DNA of 64,000 bases from Candidatus Nanopelagicales bacterium. Lineage in GTDB: Bacteria > Actinomycetota > Actinomycetes > Nanopelagicales > Nanopelagicaceae. The notes beneath the pieces were generated by a model, which saw only the letters and a list, made by a program, of their open reading frames with translations, was not told where the DNA came from and ran no database searches. This document shows, in pieces, positions 42,361 through 51,426 of the stretch. The stretch lies in contig JAURGA010000004.1 of assembly GCA_030834095.1 (NCBI GenBank), positions 1 through 64,000 of the forward strand, given 5' to 3'. A program made the translations under genes and the position numbers. Every line of letters begins with the position of its first letter. The first letter of the stretch is position 1.

Positions 42361-44733
42361 TTAAGGTTTTCTAAAGAGAGTTAGTTTTCCATCACTTGAT
42401 GCGAGTGCAAACTTAACCTTATTTATGGTGATCCAAGTTGCAGATTTAGCGCCCTTTACACTTGCATTTGAAATTAAATTAATTGTTTTATCATTTTTGT
42501 TATAGGCACAAAGGCGATCTTGGCACCCAAAGATTATTGCCCCATTATCTACTGCAATTGGACCACCAGGAGTTCCAAAGTAATCTGTCTTTGCAGTACT
42601 TGGTAATGCGACAGAATCCATTCTGCTCCACTGGATTTGATCTGGATTTGGTAGCGAAATTCCGGATGCGCCTAACCAGCCGGTGTAGATAACTTTAGAA
42701 ATTAAAGTTGCTGCTAAGTCATACCCTGCAACAACTGTGTTTCCACCACTTGGCAGCACAGTTTGATATCGCCAATCTTCAGCAAATGCACTATCGCGAG
42801 ATGCGATTCGGATTTCTCCGCGCTGGACACTTTTATCAACGTTGCTAACTGATAGAACCGAATCGTAGAAAACATCCACGCCATTTCCAATAGTTATTGC
42901 TTTCAAATGGAAGGCGACATCCCCCATGGTTCTGTCATTTAATTCTGAATCACCATCAACAATTTCATATCGCCAATTTTTTCCATCACGAACAGCCCCA
43001 AGTAAAATTCCTTGGCTCTCGTCCCGATAGAAAACTTGTTCCCCCGCAGAAGTGATAGCACAGGCATTTGAAACACTTACATCACTGGCGGTACGAACAC
43101 GGTCAACTTCTTTATAGTTTTGGATTACTGGCCCGTTGCCATCAATAATTTCAAAACTCCATTTTTTGCCATTGTAAGAGGCTCTTCGTAAATCCTTATC
43201 TGTTAAATCTCCATAGTAAAGATTTAAATATTCAGTTTTCCCAATTTTATTTGTGCAGACCGAGATACTCCCAGCCACACTGTTGTTAGTTCGTCCACCT
43301 CTTGAACCATTTCCGTCAACAGTCTTTATCAACCACTTCTTGCCGCTCCGAGTCGCAAGTTTAAGGGTTCCGCGCTGAGTGTCTGAATAAGCAACTACGG
43401 TTTTTCCAGCATACGTAGCAGTAGCAAAATATTTTCCATCGGCGCTTGAGTCAAGGAAGGTTTTCTTCCAAGGTGCTTGGGGTATAACGGCATTTGTTGT
43501 CGCTTCGACTGAAATGCCTACAGCATTCTTTGCTCTTACGGTAAACGAGTATGTAGATCCGTTGGCAAGACCAGTAATAATTGCTGGACTTGTTGTCACG
43601 GACTTTTCTACGCCAGTCTGATTTATCTTAATGACATAAGAAGTAATTTGAGCAGTTCGTTGATTAGTAGGTGGATCAAAGCTGATGATTGCAGATTTAT
43701 CAGCCACCAGGGCCTTAACATTTCTTGGCACGCTTGGAATTCCAAAGGGAATTCCGACCGGAGGCTTTGCCATCAAATCTTGAAACATTGCGATAAGAAG
43801 TGGACCGGGTGAGTGAAAAACTTCTCCCGTTTTAAGATTAGGTGACATAACTGCATCACGTGCACTATTTGCAAAGGTATCTTCATCTAAATGGCTAACT
43901 GAAGAACCACCTTCGTACTCTGAAGGTGTGTAGAGCAGAGGCTTAACTCCGTTATTTGCCCGAATTCCGTTTGCGCCCGACCAAACAAGTGGCTGGGTCA
44001 TAGCTTTACCTAATTCAAGAGAAGGAGAATCTAAATCCATTAATCGACGACCATCTGGAAGTTGAGCATATGCATCGAATGGTGTTGGCTGTTGAATACT
44101 TCCGTATCCATACAAATCGTCGTAATCGGCATTGGATAAAAATCCAAGACCATGTCCCATTTCATGCAGAATCATTGATACCAAATCATATTTATTACTT
44201 GGGCAGTTACCATCAGTACCGAGATACAACATCGGACCATTGGTCGAATTAATACGAATCGTTACTTCCTGAATTGTTGGTTCAATATCTTCACCAGCAA
44301 TTGCATCTGCAAGGGCTGATGCATACCAAAGGTCGCCATCAGGAATATTCTTAAAATTAGTGTGAAATTTTCCCGGAGATGCCGAAGCTAGAATTCCTGT
44401 GTTGACTTGGCGTTCCCAGAGCACTTTTACTTTTACCGGGACTTGCGAGGTAAAATTCTGAGACCATATATCAACTGCAGCGTTAATTGCTGGTTGATAA
44501 ATCGCTGGAGTTGTAGTGAAATCAACTTTGAAAGAACTCTTTACTAAGGATTTGTCCACCGCATAAGTTCGGGGGATTGGATCCTTAAATATCTGTTTGT
44601 TACTAGACCCATCAGCATAGAAATGAATCCAAGGCGCATCAATCGACCTAACCGAGCTTGGTAGCGCAGATGCCGGAGCAACTAAAACACCAGCAAATAT
44701 TGCTGCAGTTATTAAAAGGAACCTGGCGCGCAT
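42361..44733 (-). CDS. Secreted zinc metalloprotease with FnIII and propeller-like C-terminus
   Basis: 790 residues from ATG 44733, which begins a good signal peptide (MRARFLLITAAIFAGVLVAP then ASA); an upstream TTG at 44775 would spoil it. The zinc motif is HEMGHGLG (H190, E191, H194, G197), a metzincin-type HExxHxxG. The usual third ligand position is Ser200; a downstream SHLDED (about 280-285) could provide a His. A fibronectin III domain (about 335-418) is followed by about 370 residues of beta-rich repeats, several with the pattern YxIVDGNG (KWLIKTVDGNG, KWSFEIIDGNG, NWRYEIVDGD), resembling a propeller or lectin. It should degrade or bind extracellular substrates, which is striking in a streamlined genome. 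Confidence 0.75.
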   Translation of the reverse strand: MRARFLLITAAIFAGVLVAPASALPSSVRSIDAPWIHFYADGSSNKQIFKDPIPRTYAVDKSLVKSSFKVDFTTTPAIYQPAINAAVDIWSQNFTSQVPVKVKVLWERQVNTGILASASPGKFHTNFKNIPDGDLWYASALADAIAGEDIEPTIQEVTIRINSTNGPMLYLGTDGNCPSNKYDLVSMILHEMGHGLGFLSNADYDDLYGYGSIQQPTPFDAYAQLPDGRRLMDLDSPSLELGKAMTQPLVWSGANGIRANNGVKPLLYTPSEYEGGSSVSHLDEDTFANSARDAVMSPNLKTGEVFHSPGPLLIAMFQDLMAKPPVGIPFGIPSVPRNVKALVADKSAIISFDPPTNQRTAQITSYVIKINQTGVEKSVTTSPAIITGLANGSTYSFTVRAKNAVGISVEATTNAVIPQAPWKKTFLDSSADGKYFATATYAGKTVVAYSDTQRGTLKLATRSGKKWLIKTVDGNGSRGGRTNNSVAGSISVCTNKIGKTEYLNLYYGDLTDKDLRRASYNGKKWSFEIIDGNGPVIQNYKEVDRVRTASDVSVSNACAITSAGEQVFYRDESQGILLGAVRDGKNWRYEIVDGDSELNDRTMGDVAFHLKAITIGNGVDVFYDSVLSVSNVDKSVQRGEIRIASRDSAFAEDWRYQTVLPSGGNTVVAGYDLAATLISKVIYTGWLGASGISLPNPDQIQWSRMDSVALPSTAKTDYFGTPGGPIAVDNGAIIFGCQDRLCAYNKNDKTINLISNASVKGAKSATWITINKVKFALASSDGKLTLFRKP

Positions 44734-44740
44734 GGGCAAA

Positions 44741-44746
44741 ACGCTA
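44741..44746 (-). promoter_or_regulatory. -10 box TAGCGT, near-leaderless promoter of metalloprotease
   Basis: On the minus strand TAGCGT ends 7 bases before ATG 44733 and supports that start. Confidence 0.45.
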
Positions 44747-44830
44747 GCAGTAGCGCCCCTCCGATACCACCACAATTCGAATCCAGCCTGGCGATTAGTT
44801 GGAAAGTTTAGAATAGGCTGATTTTCGACC

Positions 44831-44836
44831 TAGAAT
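44831..44836 (+). promoter_or_regulatory. -10 box TAGAAT, leaderless promoter of glutaredoxin-like gene
   Basis: TAGAAT lies exactly 6 bases before ATG 44843. Confidence 0.6.
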
Positions 44837-44842
44837 TAATCG

Positions 44843-45082
44843 ATGATTGAAGTAAGTGTCTATTCGAGAAGCAACTGTCACTTATGTGAAGTGGCTCTAG
44901 AAGTTATAAGCGAAATTCAGAAAGACTTTGAATTTACAATAACTAAGATTCTGATTGATGGCGACACTGAACTTGAAACAAAATATGGTGAGCAAGTGCC
45001 AGTCATATTAATAAATAATCAACCGCATGATTTCTTTAGAGTCGACCCAGAAAGATTTAGATTAGCTATCTCTAAGCTTTAA
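44843..45082 (+). CDS. Glutaredoxin-like protein (DUF836 type)
   Basis: A 79-residue thioredoxin-fold protein. The redox motif CHLC is at residues 13-16 in VYSRSNCHLCEVALEVI, and the cis-Pro is in YGEQVPVILINN (about 49-60). This matches the short glutaredoxin-like DUF836 family common in actinobacteria, thought to act as thiol-disulfide oxidoreductases. It shares a TTAA stop overlap with the convergent XPB helicase gene. Its partner is unknown. Confidence 0.85.
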   Translation: MIEVSVYSRSNCHLCEVALEVISEIQKDFEFTITKILIDGDTELETKYGEQVPVILINNQPHDFFRVDPERFRLAISKL

Positions 45083-46731
45083 TCTGGATTAGCACTCAGA
45101 ACATCATCTGCATCAATAATTCCGTAGGCGTATCCCTGTTCGGCCAAGAATCTCTGTCGGTTCTGGGCAAAATCTTGATCAACAGTATCTCTGGCGACAA
45201 TCGAATAAAACCTTGCAGTTCTGCCATCTGACTTCGGTCTTAAAATTCGGCCAAGTCGTTGCGCCTCTTCCTGGCGCGAACCAAATGTTCCTGACACCTG
45301 AATTGCAATCGTCGCATCTGGTAGATCGATTGAGAAGTTGGCAACTTTAGAAACTACCAAGCATTTGATTTCGCCAGTTCGATATAGATTAAATAAACGC
45401 TCTCGCTCTTTTATTGGTGTGTCACCTTTAATAAGTGGAACGCCGAGTTCAGCGCTTAGTGCATCAAGTTGGTCAATATATTGTCCGATAATTAAAACTT
45501 GCTCTTCACTGTGCTGCTTTGCAAGTGCAATTGCAACCTTGCGCTTTGTTGCAGTCGTTGAACAGAAACGATATCGATCCTCTGGTTCGGCAGTTGCATA
45601 ATTTAGACGTTCATCTTCAGTTAAGTTAACTCGTACTTCAATACAATCAGCAGGAGCAATATAACCTTGGGCTTCAATCTCTTTCCAAGGAACATCAAAT
45701 CGCTTAGGTCCAATTAATGAAAATACTTCGCCCTCCATTCCATCTTCTCTGACCAGTGTTGCAGTTAAACCAAGTCTTCTCCGAGATTGGATGTCTGCGG
45801 TGAATCTAAAGATAGGTGCTGGAAGCAGATGAACTTCATCATAAATAATTAGGCCCCAGTCAATTGCATCAAAGAGATCTAAGTGGGCATAAACACCTTG
45901 CTTGCGGGTTGTCATGACTTGATAGGTAGCAATTGTTACGGGACGAATCTCTTTCTTAGACCCAGAATATTCACCGATTTCATCTTCATGCAGCGTGGTT
46001 CGCTTTAATAGTTCGTCGCGCCATTGTCTTGCCGCAATTGTGTTTGTAACAAGAATTAAAGTAGTGGCTTTCGCATGGGCCATCGCGGCTGCTCCAACAA
46101 TAGTTTTTCCGGCGCCACACGGCAGAACAACTACTCCAGAGCCACCATGCCAGAAGCCTTCAGCGGCAAGCTCTTGATACTTTCTAATGCTCCAACCGTC
46201 TTGGACCAAATCAATTTCATGATGTTCGCCATCTACATACCCCGCAAAGTCTTCCGCCGGCCAGCCAAGTTTTAATAGCGCTTGCTTAAGAAAACCACGC
46301 TGTCCAGGATGAACAACAATTGTTTCGGCATCTAACTGCAGCCCCAGCATCGGTGCGACTTTCTTGCCCCTAGTAACTTCTTTAAGAACCGCTGGATCAT
46401 GTGAAACTAAAACCAAGCCGTGGACTGGATGAGCTTCGAGTCTAAGCCGACCATAACGAGACATGGTCTCAGCAACATCTACAAGCAGTGCATGTGGAAC
46501 CGCAAACCTAGAGTATTTAAGAAGTATGTCTACAACTTGCTCTGCATCGTGTCCGGCTGCACGTGCGTTCCATAGGCCAAGCGGGGTTAAACGGTAGGTG
46601 TGAATATGTTCTGGAGATTTTTCGAGTTCTGCAAAAGAGGCAATTGCACGACGACAGTCATCACTTAGTGGATGATCAATATCTAGAAGGAGGGTTTTAT
46701 CACTTTGAACAATTAACGGGCCATCAGTCAC
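45079..46731 (-). CDS. DNA repair helicase XPB-like
   Basis: A 550-residue SF2 helicase from GTG 46731. An N-terminal damage-recognition-type domain (about 1-180) precedes Walker A CGAGKT (205-210), DEVH (298-301), the LGLTATLVREDG segment and motif VI QRLGRILRPKSDGR. The order and the KEIEAQGYIAP region match bacterial XPB proteins (mycobacterial Rv0861c type). It probably unwinds DNA at lesions or stalled transcription complexes. The start overlaps an M20 peptidase stop by 8 bases, and an XPB-partner-like gene lies one further upstream. Confidence 0.9.
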   Translation of the reverse strand: MTDGPLIVQSDKTLLLDIDHPLSDDCRRAIASFAELEKSPEHIHTYRLTPLGLWNARAAGHDAEQVVDILLKYSRFAVPHALLVDVAETMSRYGRLRLEAHPVHGLVLVSHDPAVLKEVTRGKKVAPMLGLQLDAETIVVHPGQRGFLKQALLKLGWPAEDFAGYVDGEHHEIDLVQDGWSIRKYQELAAEGFWHGGSGVVVLPCGAGKTIVGAAAMAHAKATTLILVTNTIAARQWRDELLKRTTLHEDEIGEYSGSKKEIRPVTIATYQVMTTRKQGVYAHLDLFDAIDWGLIIYDEVHLLPAPIFRFTADIQSRRRLGLTATLVREDGMEGEVFSLIGPKRFDVPWKEIEAQGYIAPADCIEVRVNLTEDERLNYATAEPEDRYRFCSTTATKRKVAIALAKQHSEEQVLIIGQYIDQLDALSAELGVPLIKGDTPIKERERLFNLYRTGEIKCLVVSKVANFSIDLPDATIAIQVSGTFGSRQEEAQRLGRILRPKSDGRTARFYSIVARDTVDQDFAQNRQRFLAEQGYAYGIIDADDVLSANPD

Positions 46732-47800
46732 GAATTAATTCCTTAATAAAAGCAGTTAGGAGTTTTACTCGCGACGGGATTGAAGAGAGCAATATTTGTT
46801 CGTGCGGGGCATGTGCACCATCTCCCACGGCACCAAGACCATCTAATACGCGAGCTCCTGCAGCCGCAGCAAAATTTCCATCGCTTGCGCCACCTACAGA
46901 TGCTTGGCCTATTGGCTCCATGCCGATTTCACATGCTACTTTCTCTAAAATTTCATAGAGCTCGGCTGTTGAAGAAGTTTCTAGTGGTGGCCGATTTATT
47001 CCACCTATCACTTCCAACTTTGCTTCTGGATGTGCAGCTGAAAGTTTTTTCATTGCCGAATCAATTCGGATTAATTCCTCGCTAGCGAATGAGCGAATAT
47101 CAACATCAAGAGTTGCAAGTGCCGGGACGGTATTTGTTGTTGTGCCAGAATGCATAACAGTTGGAACAACAGTTGTTCCAAACTCTGGGTTTGCTAGCTT
47201 CGCAACCTCAATAACTATTGCAGCTATCTCAGTTGTTGCATTTATTCCCTTTTCAGGTTCCAAGCCAGCATGTGATGCTCGGCCATGGAGCGCAATTTGA
47301 TACATCGATGTGCCTTTTCGGCCAGTTTTAACCTTGCCATTTAGCGATGCTTCCAAAACCAGAACTGCACGTGCAGATTTTGATACCCGCTCGATTAGGG
47401 CTTTAGAACTCTGGCTTCCGAGTTCTTCATCCGTAGTTGCAATTATCGCTACCTTTGAAGCTGCGTTAGGGATTTCCTTAACTGCATAAATAGCTTGCAG
47501 AAAGCCAGCTTTCATATCGAAGATTCCCGGACCCTTTGCAATATCACCAGAAACACTCCATGTTGGAAGATATGAACCTTTAGGCCAGACCGTATCTAAG
47601 TGACCCAGCACAACGATTTCGGGGCTCTTGCTTCCCCACCAAAAAACTGGACGATTATTCTCTTCAAATAACTGAGCAGCGGGCACTAAATTTTCATCTG
47701 CAATTTGAATGGCAAGTTCTACAACTCCATGACAGGCTGCAAGATCTTCACTTGGCGATTCAAATTCAACAAGCTTCTTCAAATCTTCGATGATTGCCAT
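46724..47800 (-). CDS. M20 family metallopeptidase (carboxypeptidase G2-like)
   Basis: A 358-residue cytosolic zinc peptidase. Metal ligands and catalytic residues sit in VVLGHLDTVWPKGS (H, D), GPGIFDMKAG (D), TTDEELGSQSS (the Glu pair), LVLEASL and near the end GDGAHAPHEQI (final His). The dimerisation domain with GRASHAGLEPEKGIN is intact. It likely hydrolyses C-terminal Glu-type residues or another N-acyl amino acid; the exact substrate is unknown. It is inserted between the XPB helicase and its usual partner gene, 14 bases after the latter. Confidence 0.85.
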   Translation of the reverse strand: MAIIEDLKKLVEFESPSEDLAACHGVVELAIQIADENLVPAAQLFEENNRPVFWWGSKSPEIVVLGHLDTVWPKGSYLPTWSVSGDIAKGPGIFDMKAGFLQAIYAVKEIPNAASKVAIIATTDEELGSQSSKALIERVSKSARAVLVLEASLNGKVKTGRKGTSMYQIALHGRASHAGLEPEKGINATTEIAAIVIEVAKLANPEFGTTVVPTVMHSGTTTNTVPALATLDVDIRSFASEELIRIDSAMKKLSAAHPEAKLEVIGGINRPPLETSSTAELYEILEKVACEIGMEPIGQASVGGASDGNFAAAAGARVLDGLGAVGDGAHAPHEQILLSSIPSRVKLLTAFIKELIRD

Positions 47801-47814
47801 GGGATAAGTCTGCC

Positions 47815-49971
47815 TTACTTCGCTGGACTGACGCCGGTGATTCTCGGTATCCGAAAGCTCTGCATCTCGCCAGTTGCATGATCTCTGGCGATTAAAGTGC
47901 CCAAGGAGATAGAGATTGGATCGATAAGCCTATTGGAAACCCCGCCATTTGTATCTGCGTAGCCGATTGTCAGGCTTGCTTGCTCTTCAATATATTGATG
48001 CAACAAATCCAGAGTTTCATTTGCGGTTGTTCTAGGAACTTCGCGTGGCTTATGTGAGCTTGCCTTCTCTCCAGTTCGAAGGGTACGAACTGCCGCTTTG
48101 ATAACAATTTCACTAGGAGCTGAAGTTTCGCTAATAATTCTTGGAGGCTTCGGACGTGATTTCGCTCGACGAATTGCAGGTGCTGAAATCAAAATTCCAC
48201 CAGCGTTCTCTGCAGCTGGAAGATAACTAGCTTCGCGAAGCGTCGCGATAACATCGCCAGCTTCAAAGTCACAGACCAGCACTTGTGGCGCTAACTTACG
48301 GAAGCGAAGTGATTCCAATTTTTTGTCATGCAAAATTTGTGTCAATAGACCTTCATCTTCGCAACGAATATAGGTCTGTGCCATACCGACTCGCAGTCGG
48401 CCATGACGTTTAGCAACATCATTGATTAAGTATTCAAGTGGTTGGGGGACTGGTGTTTTAGAAGTTTTCTTTAGGAAATCTTTTATCTGTTCTCCGGTTT
48501 GACCATGATCTAAACCTCTACGAATTGATCCTTCGCTGAAGCGGTAAACCGAAGCACCACCACGACTTTCGATATCTGCGATTGTTCCAATCATGTTTGC
48601 AAGTTCAACTGTTAATGGCCCAGGTGCTATTGCACTGTTATCAGCCTGAATCAAAATGTGATCAACTGGTTTTGGTAATGCGCGCTCTACACCAAGTTCA
48701 TCGGATCCATTTAGAAAAGCGATACCAAATTCGGAGAGTGCGCCCTGGCCGGTTAGTCCCAACCATTCGGCTTCGCGAAGTGTCCATTCAATATATTCTG
48801 CATTAAATCGCTGTGGCATCTGCCAAGCAATAATTTCCTGCAAGTTCTTTATTACTGGATCGGACTCTAGATTTTTCGCTAAAATGTTTAAGGTAACTTT
48901 ACGCATCGATGAAATGCCAGCACGATCAAGCTCTGGACCGAGAGGTGCAATATTTTTCTCACCAACCTTTCCGGATAAACCACTTACTCGAGAGGTTTCA
49001 AGCCACAGACTTACAAGTGAGCTCCATCGCTCTTCAAGTGATCTAGACATCCAAATATCAAAGGAATTTGTGGGCAAGATTTGGTCATCTGGATCAATAA
49101 CTATGAGTCCGCCTAAGTAAAGAACTTCAGCAACAAAGGCAACGCAATTTTCAGCAATCCCTAAGTGATCTGCACTGCGCTTTAGATCTCTAATTCCAAG
49201 TCCACCAGAACGTAGTGCGATTGGTGGCTCGTCAGACCAGTGATGTGCGAGTTCTTCACACCACCGCAGAAAGTTTGAAATATTTGCAATCGCAGCACGA
49301 TCTATATCTTTCTGCTTACGTGCAGTCCCAACGAAGCTAACCGCTTTTGGTGAATATTCCTTGAAGACTTTTCCGCCACGTAAATGCATTCCAACTTCCC
49401 GAGGCAAGACAACAGTCTTTGAATCCATTACTGCTAAATAATCGTGCTCTAGCAACCATGCAATAGATTTACCGGGCGCTTTTATATTTCCAACCTGCCC
49501 GCGAGGTGGCCCCCAAGTTAAGCGTTCGAGAACTGCGGCTGAATCAACCGGAAGATCCGCTAGCGCCTTAAAATCAAACTTTTTCATTGAACGTGGCCCG
49601 AGGCCAGCTGGTTCATCGCCTATTAATTGGCCTAAATTTCCAGGCAATCTAAATTTGGTCCCATCTTTATAAACAAGAGCAGCAGCCCAAAGCCGCAGTA
49701 ATTCTTCACCAGCTTCTGGAACGGACACTGAAAGTAACTCTGATTTAGAAAAAGGTTGCGTCAAGGTGCTAGCAGATGTCAAAACTTCTAACTGAAATTT
49801 ATTTAGTGACTCAAGTGCGCGCATCAAACTTGGAGTTGAATTTGCACGAGCCGATAGCGCTGATAAATCTGTTGGCACCGGAGAGAGCAAATCTGGGCGC
49901 ACCGCAAATAACTGTGCGATTGCATCATCGCTGCGGGCACGCAATTCATCAGCAAAAGAGTTAACAGACAT
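47815..49971 (-). CDS. XPB/Ssl2-like helicase-associated protein (Rv0862c type)
   Basis: A 718-residue protein with no helicase ATP motifs. It has a winged-helix-rich N-terminal half and a C-terminal ILIQADNSAIAPGPL region (about 430-445) followed by helicase_C-like segments (GASVYRFSEGSIRRGLDHGQ) and a WYL-like end (LTIGYADTNGGVSNRLIDPIS). In actinobacteria a gene of this kind sits beside XPB (Rv0862c next to Rv0861c), and the two probably cooperate in DNA repair. Here the M20 peptidase gene lies between them. The -10 box TAAAGT (49981-49986) precedes the ATG with 9 bases between. Confidence 0.8.
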   Translation of the reverse strand: MSVNSFADELRARSDDAIAQLFAVRPDLLSPVPTDLSALSARANSTPSLMRALESLNKFQLEVLTSASTLTQPFSKSELLSVSVPEAGEELLRLWAAALVYKDGTKFRLPGNLGQLIGDEPAGLGPRSMKKFDFKALADLPVDSAAVLERLTWGPPRGQVGNIKAPGKSIAWLLEHDYLAVMDSKTVVLPREVGMHLRGGKVFKEYSPKAVSFVGTARKQKDIDRAAIANISNFLRWCEELAHHWSDEPPIALRSGGLGIRDLKRSADHLGIAENCVAFVAEVLYLGGLIVIDPDDQILPTNSFDIWMSRSLEERWSSLVSLWLETSRVSGLSGKVGEKNIAPLGPELDRAGISSMRKVTLNILAKNLESDPVIKNLQEIIAWQMPQRFNAEYIEWTLREAEWLGLTGQGALSEFGIAFLNGSDELGVERALPKPVDHILIQADNSAIAPGPLTVELANMIGTIADIESRGGASVYRFSEGSIRRGLDHGQTGEQIKDFLKKTSKTPVPQPLEYLINDVAKRHGRLRVGMAQTYIRCEDEGLLTQILHDKKLESLRFRKLAPQVLVCDFEAGDVIATLREASYLPAAENAGGILISAPAIRRAKSRPKPPRIISETSAPSEIVIKAAVRTLRTGEKASSHKPREVPRTTANETLDLLHQYIEEQASLTIGYADTNGGVSNRLIDPISISLGTLIARDHATGEMQSFRIPRITGVSPAK

Positions 49972-49980
49972 AAGTGTCCT

Positions 49981-49986
49981 ACTTTA
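49981..49986 (-). promoter_or_regulatory. -10 box TAAAGT, short-leader promoter of the XPB operon
   Basis: On the minus strand TAAAGT ends 9 bases before ATG 49971, for a leader of about 3 bases. Confidence 0.4.
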
Positions 49987-50000
49987 CCGAGTTTTAGAAG

Positions 50001-50771
50001 CTACCTCGACCGAAATCTTCTAGGGGATAAGAAAGTTAAAACGGCGGCAAACCTCGCTAGGAGCGGTCCGAAAATGGCTTTAATTGCCCGCGCTCTGCGA
50101 AAATCATGAATTGGCCAGTTATCTCTAATTGCTCGAATTTGTAGCAAGGTATCTGGGTTAATTGCTGCTGGATTTCCAACTGCAGTTAAAAGTGGAAAAT
50201 CATTATGGCTATCTGAATACGCATAAGAATTTGCAAGATCGATTCCACTAATTTCTGCTAACTCTCGGACTGCGACTGCCTTCTGATTTCCATGTAATAA
50301 GAGGCCAATCATCTTTCCGGTGTAAACCCCATCTTTTACTTCAGCTTTAGTTCCAAGCGCTCCTGTGAAACCTAATCTCCTTGCAATCAAGACAGCCATA
50401 TCTTGTGGGGCTGCAGTTACTAACCAGACCTCTTCGTCATTTGCCAAATGTTGATTTGCAATTTCAATTGTTCCCTGCCAAAGGGCAGGTGAGACGAATT
50501 CATCATAAATTTCCGAGCCAATAGCTTCAATCTCTTTAACGCCATGTCCGCCGATGAAGTCACATGCTGCATTCTGAAATTTTGCTATTTCTTCTTGCAT
50601 CTCAGCACCCGTTAAGCGATATCTTAGATTTGCCAGAACGAAGGCTGAAATATCGCGCTTACTAAAGAATCCTCTTTGATACATCCCGCGACCGAGAAAG
50701 AAAATTGTTGAACCACGAATAATTGTGTTGTCGACATCAAAGAAGGCAACTCGTTTGCCATGATTCGTCAT
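50001..50771 (-). CDS. HAD-IB family phosphatase (SerB-like)
   Basis: A 256-residue soluble phosphatase. Motif I is FFDVDNTII (about 10-18) with the nucleophile Asp, motif II is VWLVTAAPQ, the Lys is in GNQKAVAVREL and motif III is YAYSDSHNDFPLL. These are the HAD subfamily IB (SerB1/CicA-like) signatures, seen in actinobacterial relatives such as Rv0505c. The substrate may be a phospholipid head group or phosphoserine, but is not decided by sequence. Its leaderless promoter faces that of the histidine phosphatase gene 34 bases away. Confidence 0.86.
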   Translation of the reverse strand: MTNHGKRVAFFDVDNTIIRGSTIFFLGRGMYQRGFFSKRDISAFVLANLRYRLTGAEMQEEIAKFQNAACDFIGGHGVKEIEAIGSEIYDEFVSPALWQGTIEIANQHLANDEEVWLVTAAPQDMAVLIARRLGFTGALGTKAEVKDGVYTGKMIGLLLHGNQKAVAVRELAEISGIDLANSYAYSDSHNDFPLLTAVGNPAAINPDTLLQIRAIRDNWPIHDFRRARAIKAIFGPLLARFAAVLTFLSPRRFRSR

Positions 50772-50777
50772 GACCCA

Positions 50778-50783
50778 ACCTTA
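50778..50783 (-). promoter_or_regulatory. -10 box TAAGGT, leaderless promoter of HAD phosphatase
   Basis: On the minus strand TAAGGT lies exactly 6 bases before ATG 50771. Confidence 0.6.
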
Positions 50784-50793
50784 GCGTTCAAGT

Positions 50794-50799
50794 TATGAT
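50794..50799 (+). promoter_or_regulatory. -10 box TATGAT, leaderless promoter of histidine phosphatase and ccs operon
   Basis: TATGAT lies exactly 6 bases before ATG 50806, and 10 bases from the opposing -10 box. Confidence 0.65.
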
Positions 50800-50805
50800 T
50801 GGCTC

Positions 50806-51426
50806 ATGATTCGAGCGATTCACGTCTTGCGACACGGAGAGGTTGAGAATCCAGAGAAGATTCTTTATGGACGTCAACCAGGATGGCGGTTATCTTCTCG
50901 TGGCCAAGAGATGGCGCAAGTAGTTGCAGATTGGAGTTCTAATTTAGATTTGGGAGCAATACATGCTTCGCCACTTCAACGGGCACAGGAAACTGCAGCC
51001 CCAATCGCAGCGAAACATAATTTACAGATAAAAACTGATGACAATTTAATCGAAGCTGCAAATATTTTTGAAGGCAAGAAATTCGAATTAGGAAGCGGCG
51101 TGCTTAGACACCCTTCATCATGGTGGCATCTTCGCAATCCAGCAAAACCTTCATGGGGCGAGCCCTACACCGAACAGATAGAGCGGATGCTTGCAGCAGT
51201 CTTTGCAGCGCGCGATGCAGCAAATGGCAAAGATGCGCTAGTTGTTTCTCACCAATTACCAATTTGGATTCTGCGCTCTGCCGTGGAAGGCCGGAGACTT
51301 TTACATGATCCAAGAAAACGAATCTGCACTCTCGCTTCAGTGACCTCTCTACATTTAGATGACGAAGGAATGATTGGTGGCGTTTCATACTCCGAGCCAG
51401 CTAAACATTTGTTACCTGCAAAATGA
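50806..51426 (+). CDS. Histidine phosphatase family protein (phosphoglycerate mutase-like)
   Basis: A 206-residue enzyme with the phosphohistidine motif VLRHGEVENPEKILYGRQPG (about 7-26), then SPLQRAQETAAPIA and the second catalytic His in DALVVSHQLPIW. It is a phosphatase or mutase of unknown substrate. In actinobacteria this gene heads the cytochrome c maturation cluster (Rv0525 before Rv0526-0529). Here it overlaps the TlpA gene by 4 bases. The usual upstream hemL is absent; a divergent HAD phosphatase takes its place. Confidence 0.87.
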   Translation: MIRAIHVLRHGEVENPEKILYGRQPGWRLSSRGQEMAQVVADWSSNLDLGAIHASPLQRAQETAAPIAAKHNLQIKTDDNLIEAANIFEGKKFELGSGVLRHPSSWWHLRNPAKPSWGEPYTEQIERMLAAVFAARDAANGKDALVVSHQLPIWILRSAVEGRRLLHDPRKRICTLASVTSLHLDDEGMIGGVSYSEPAKHLLPAK

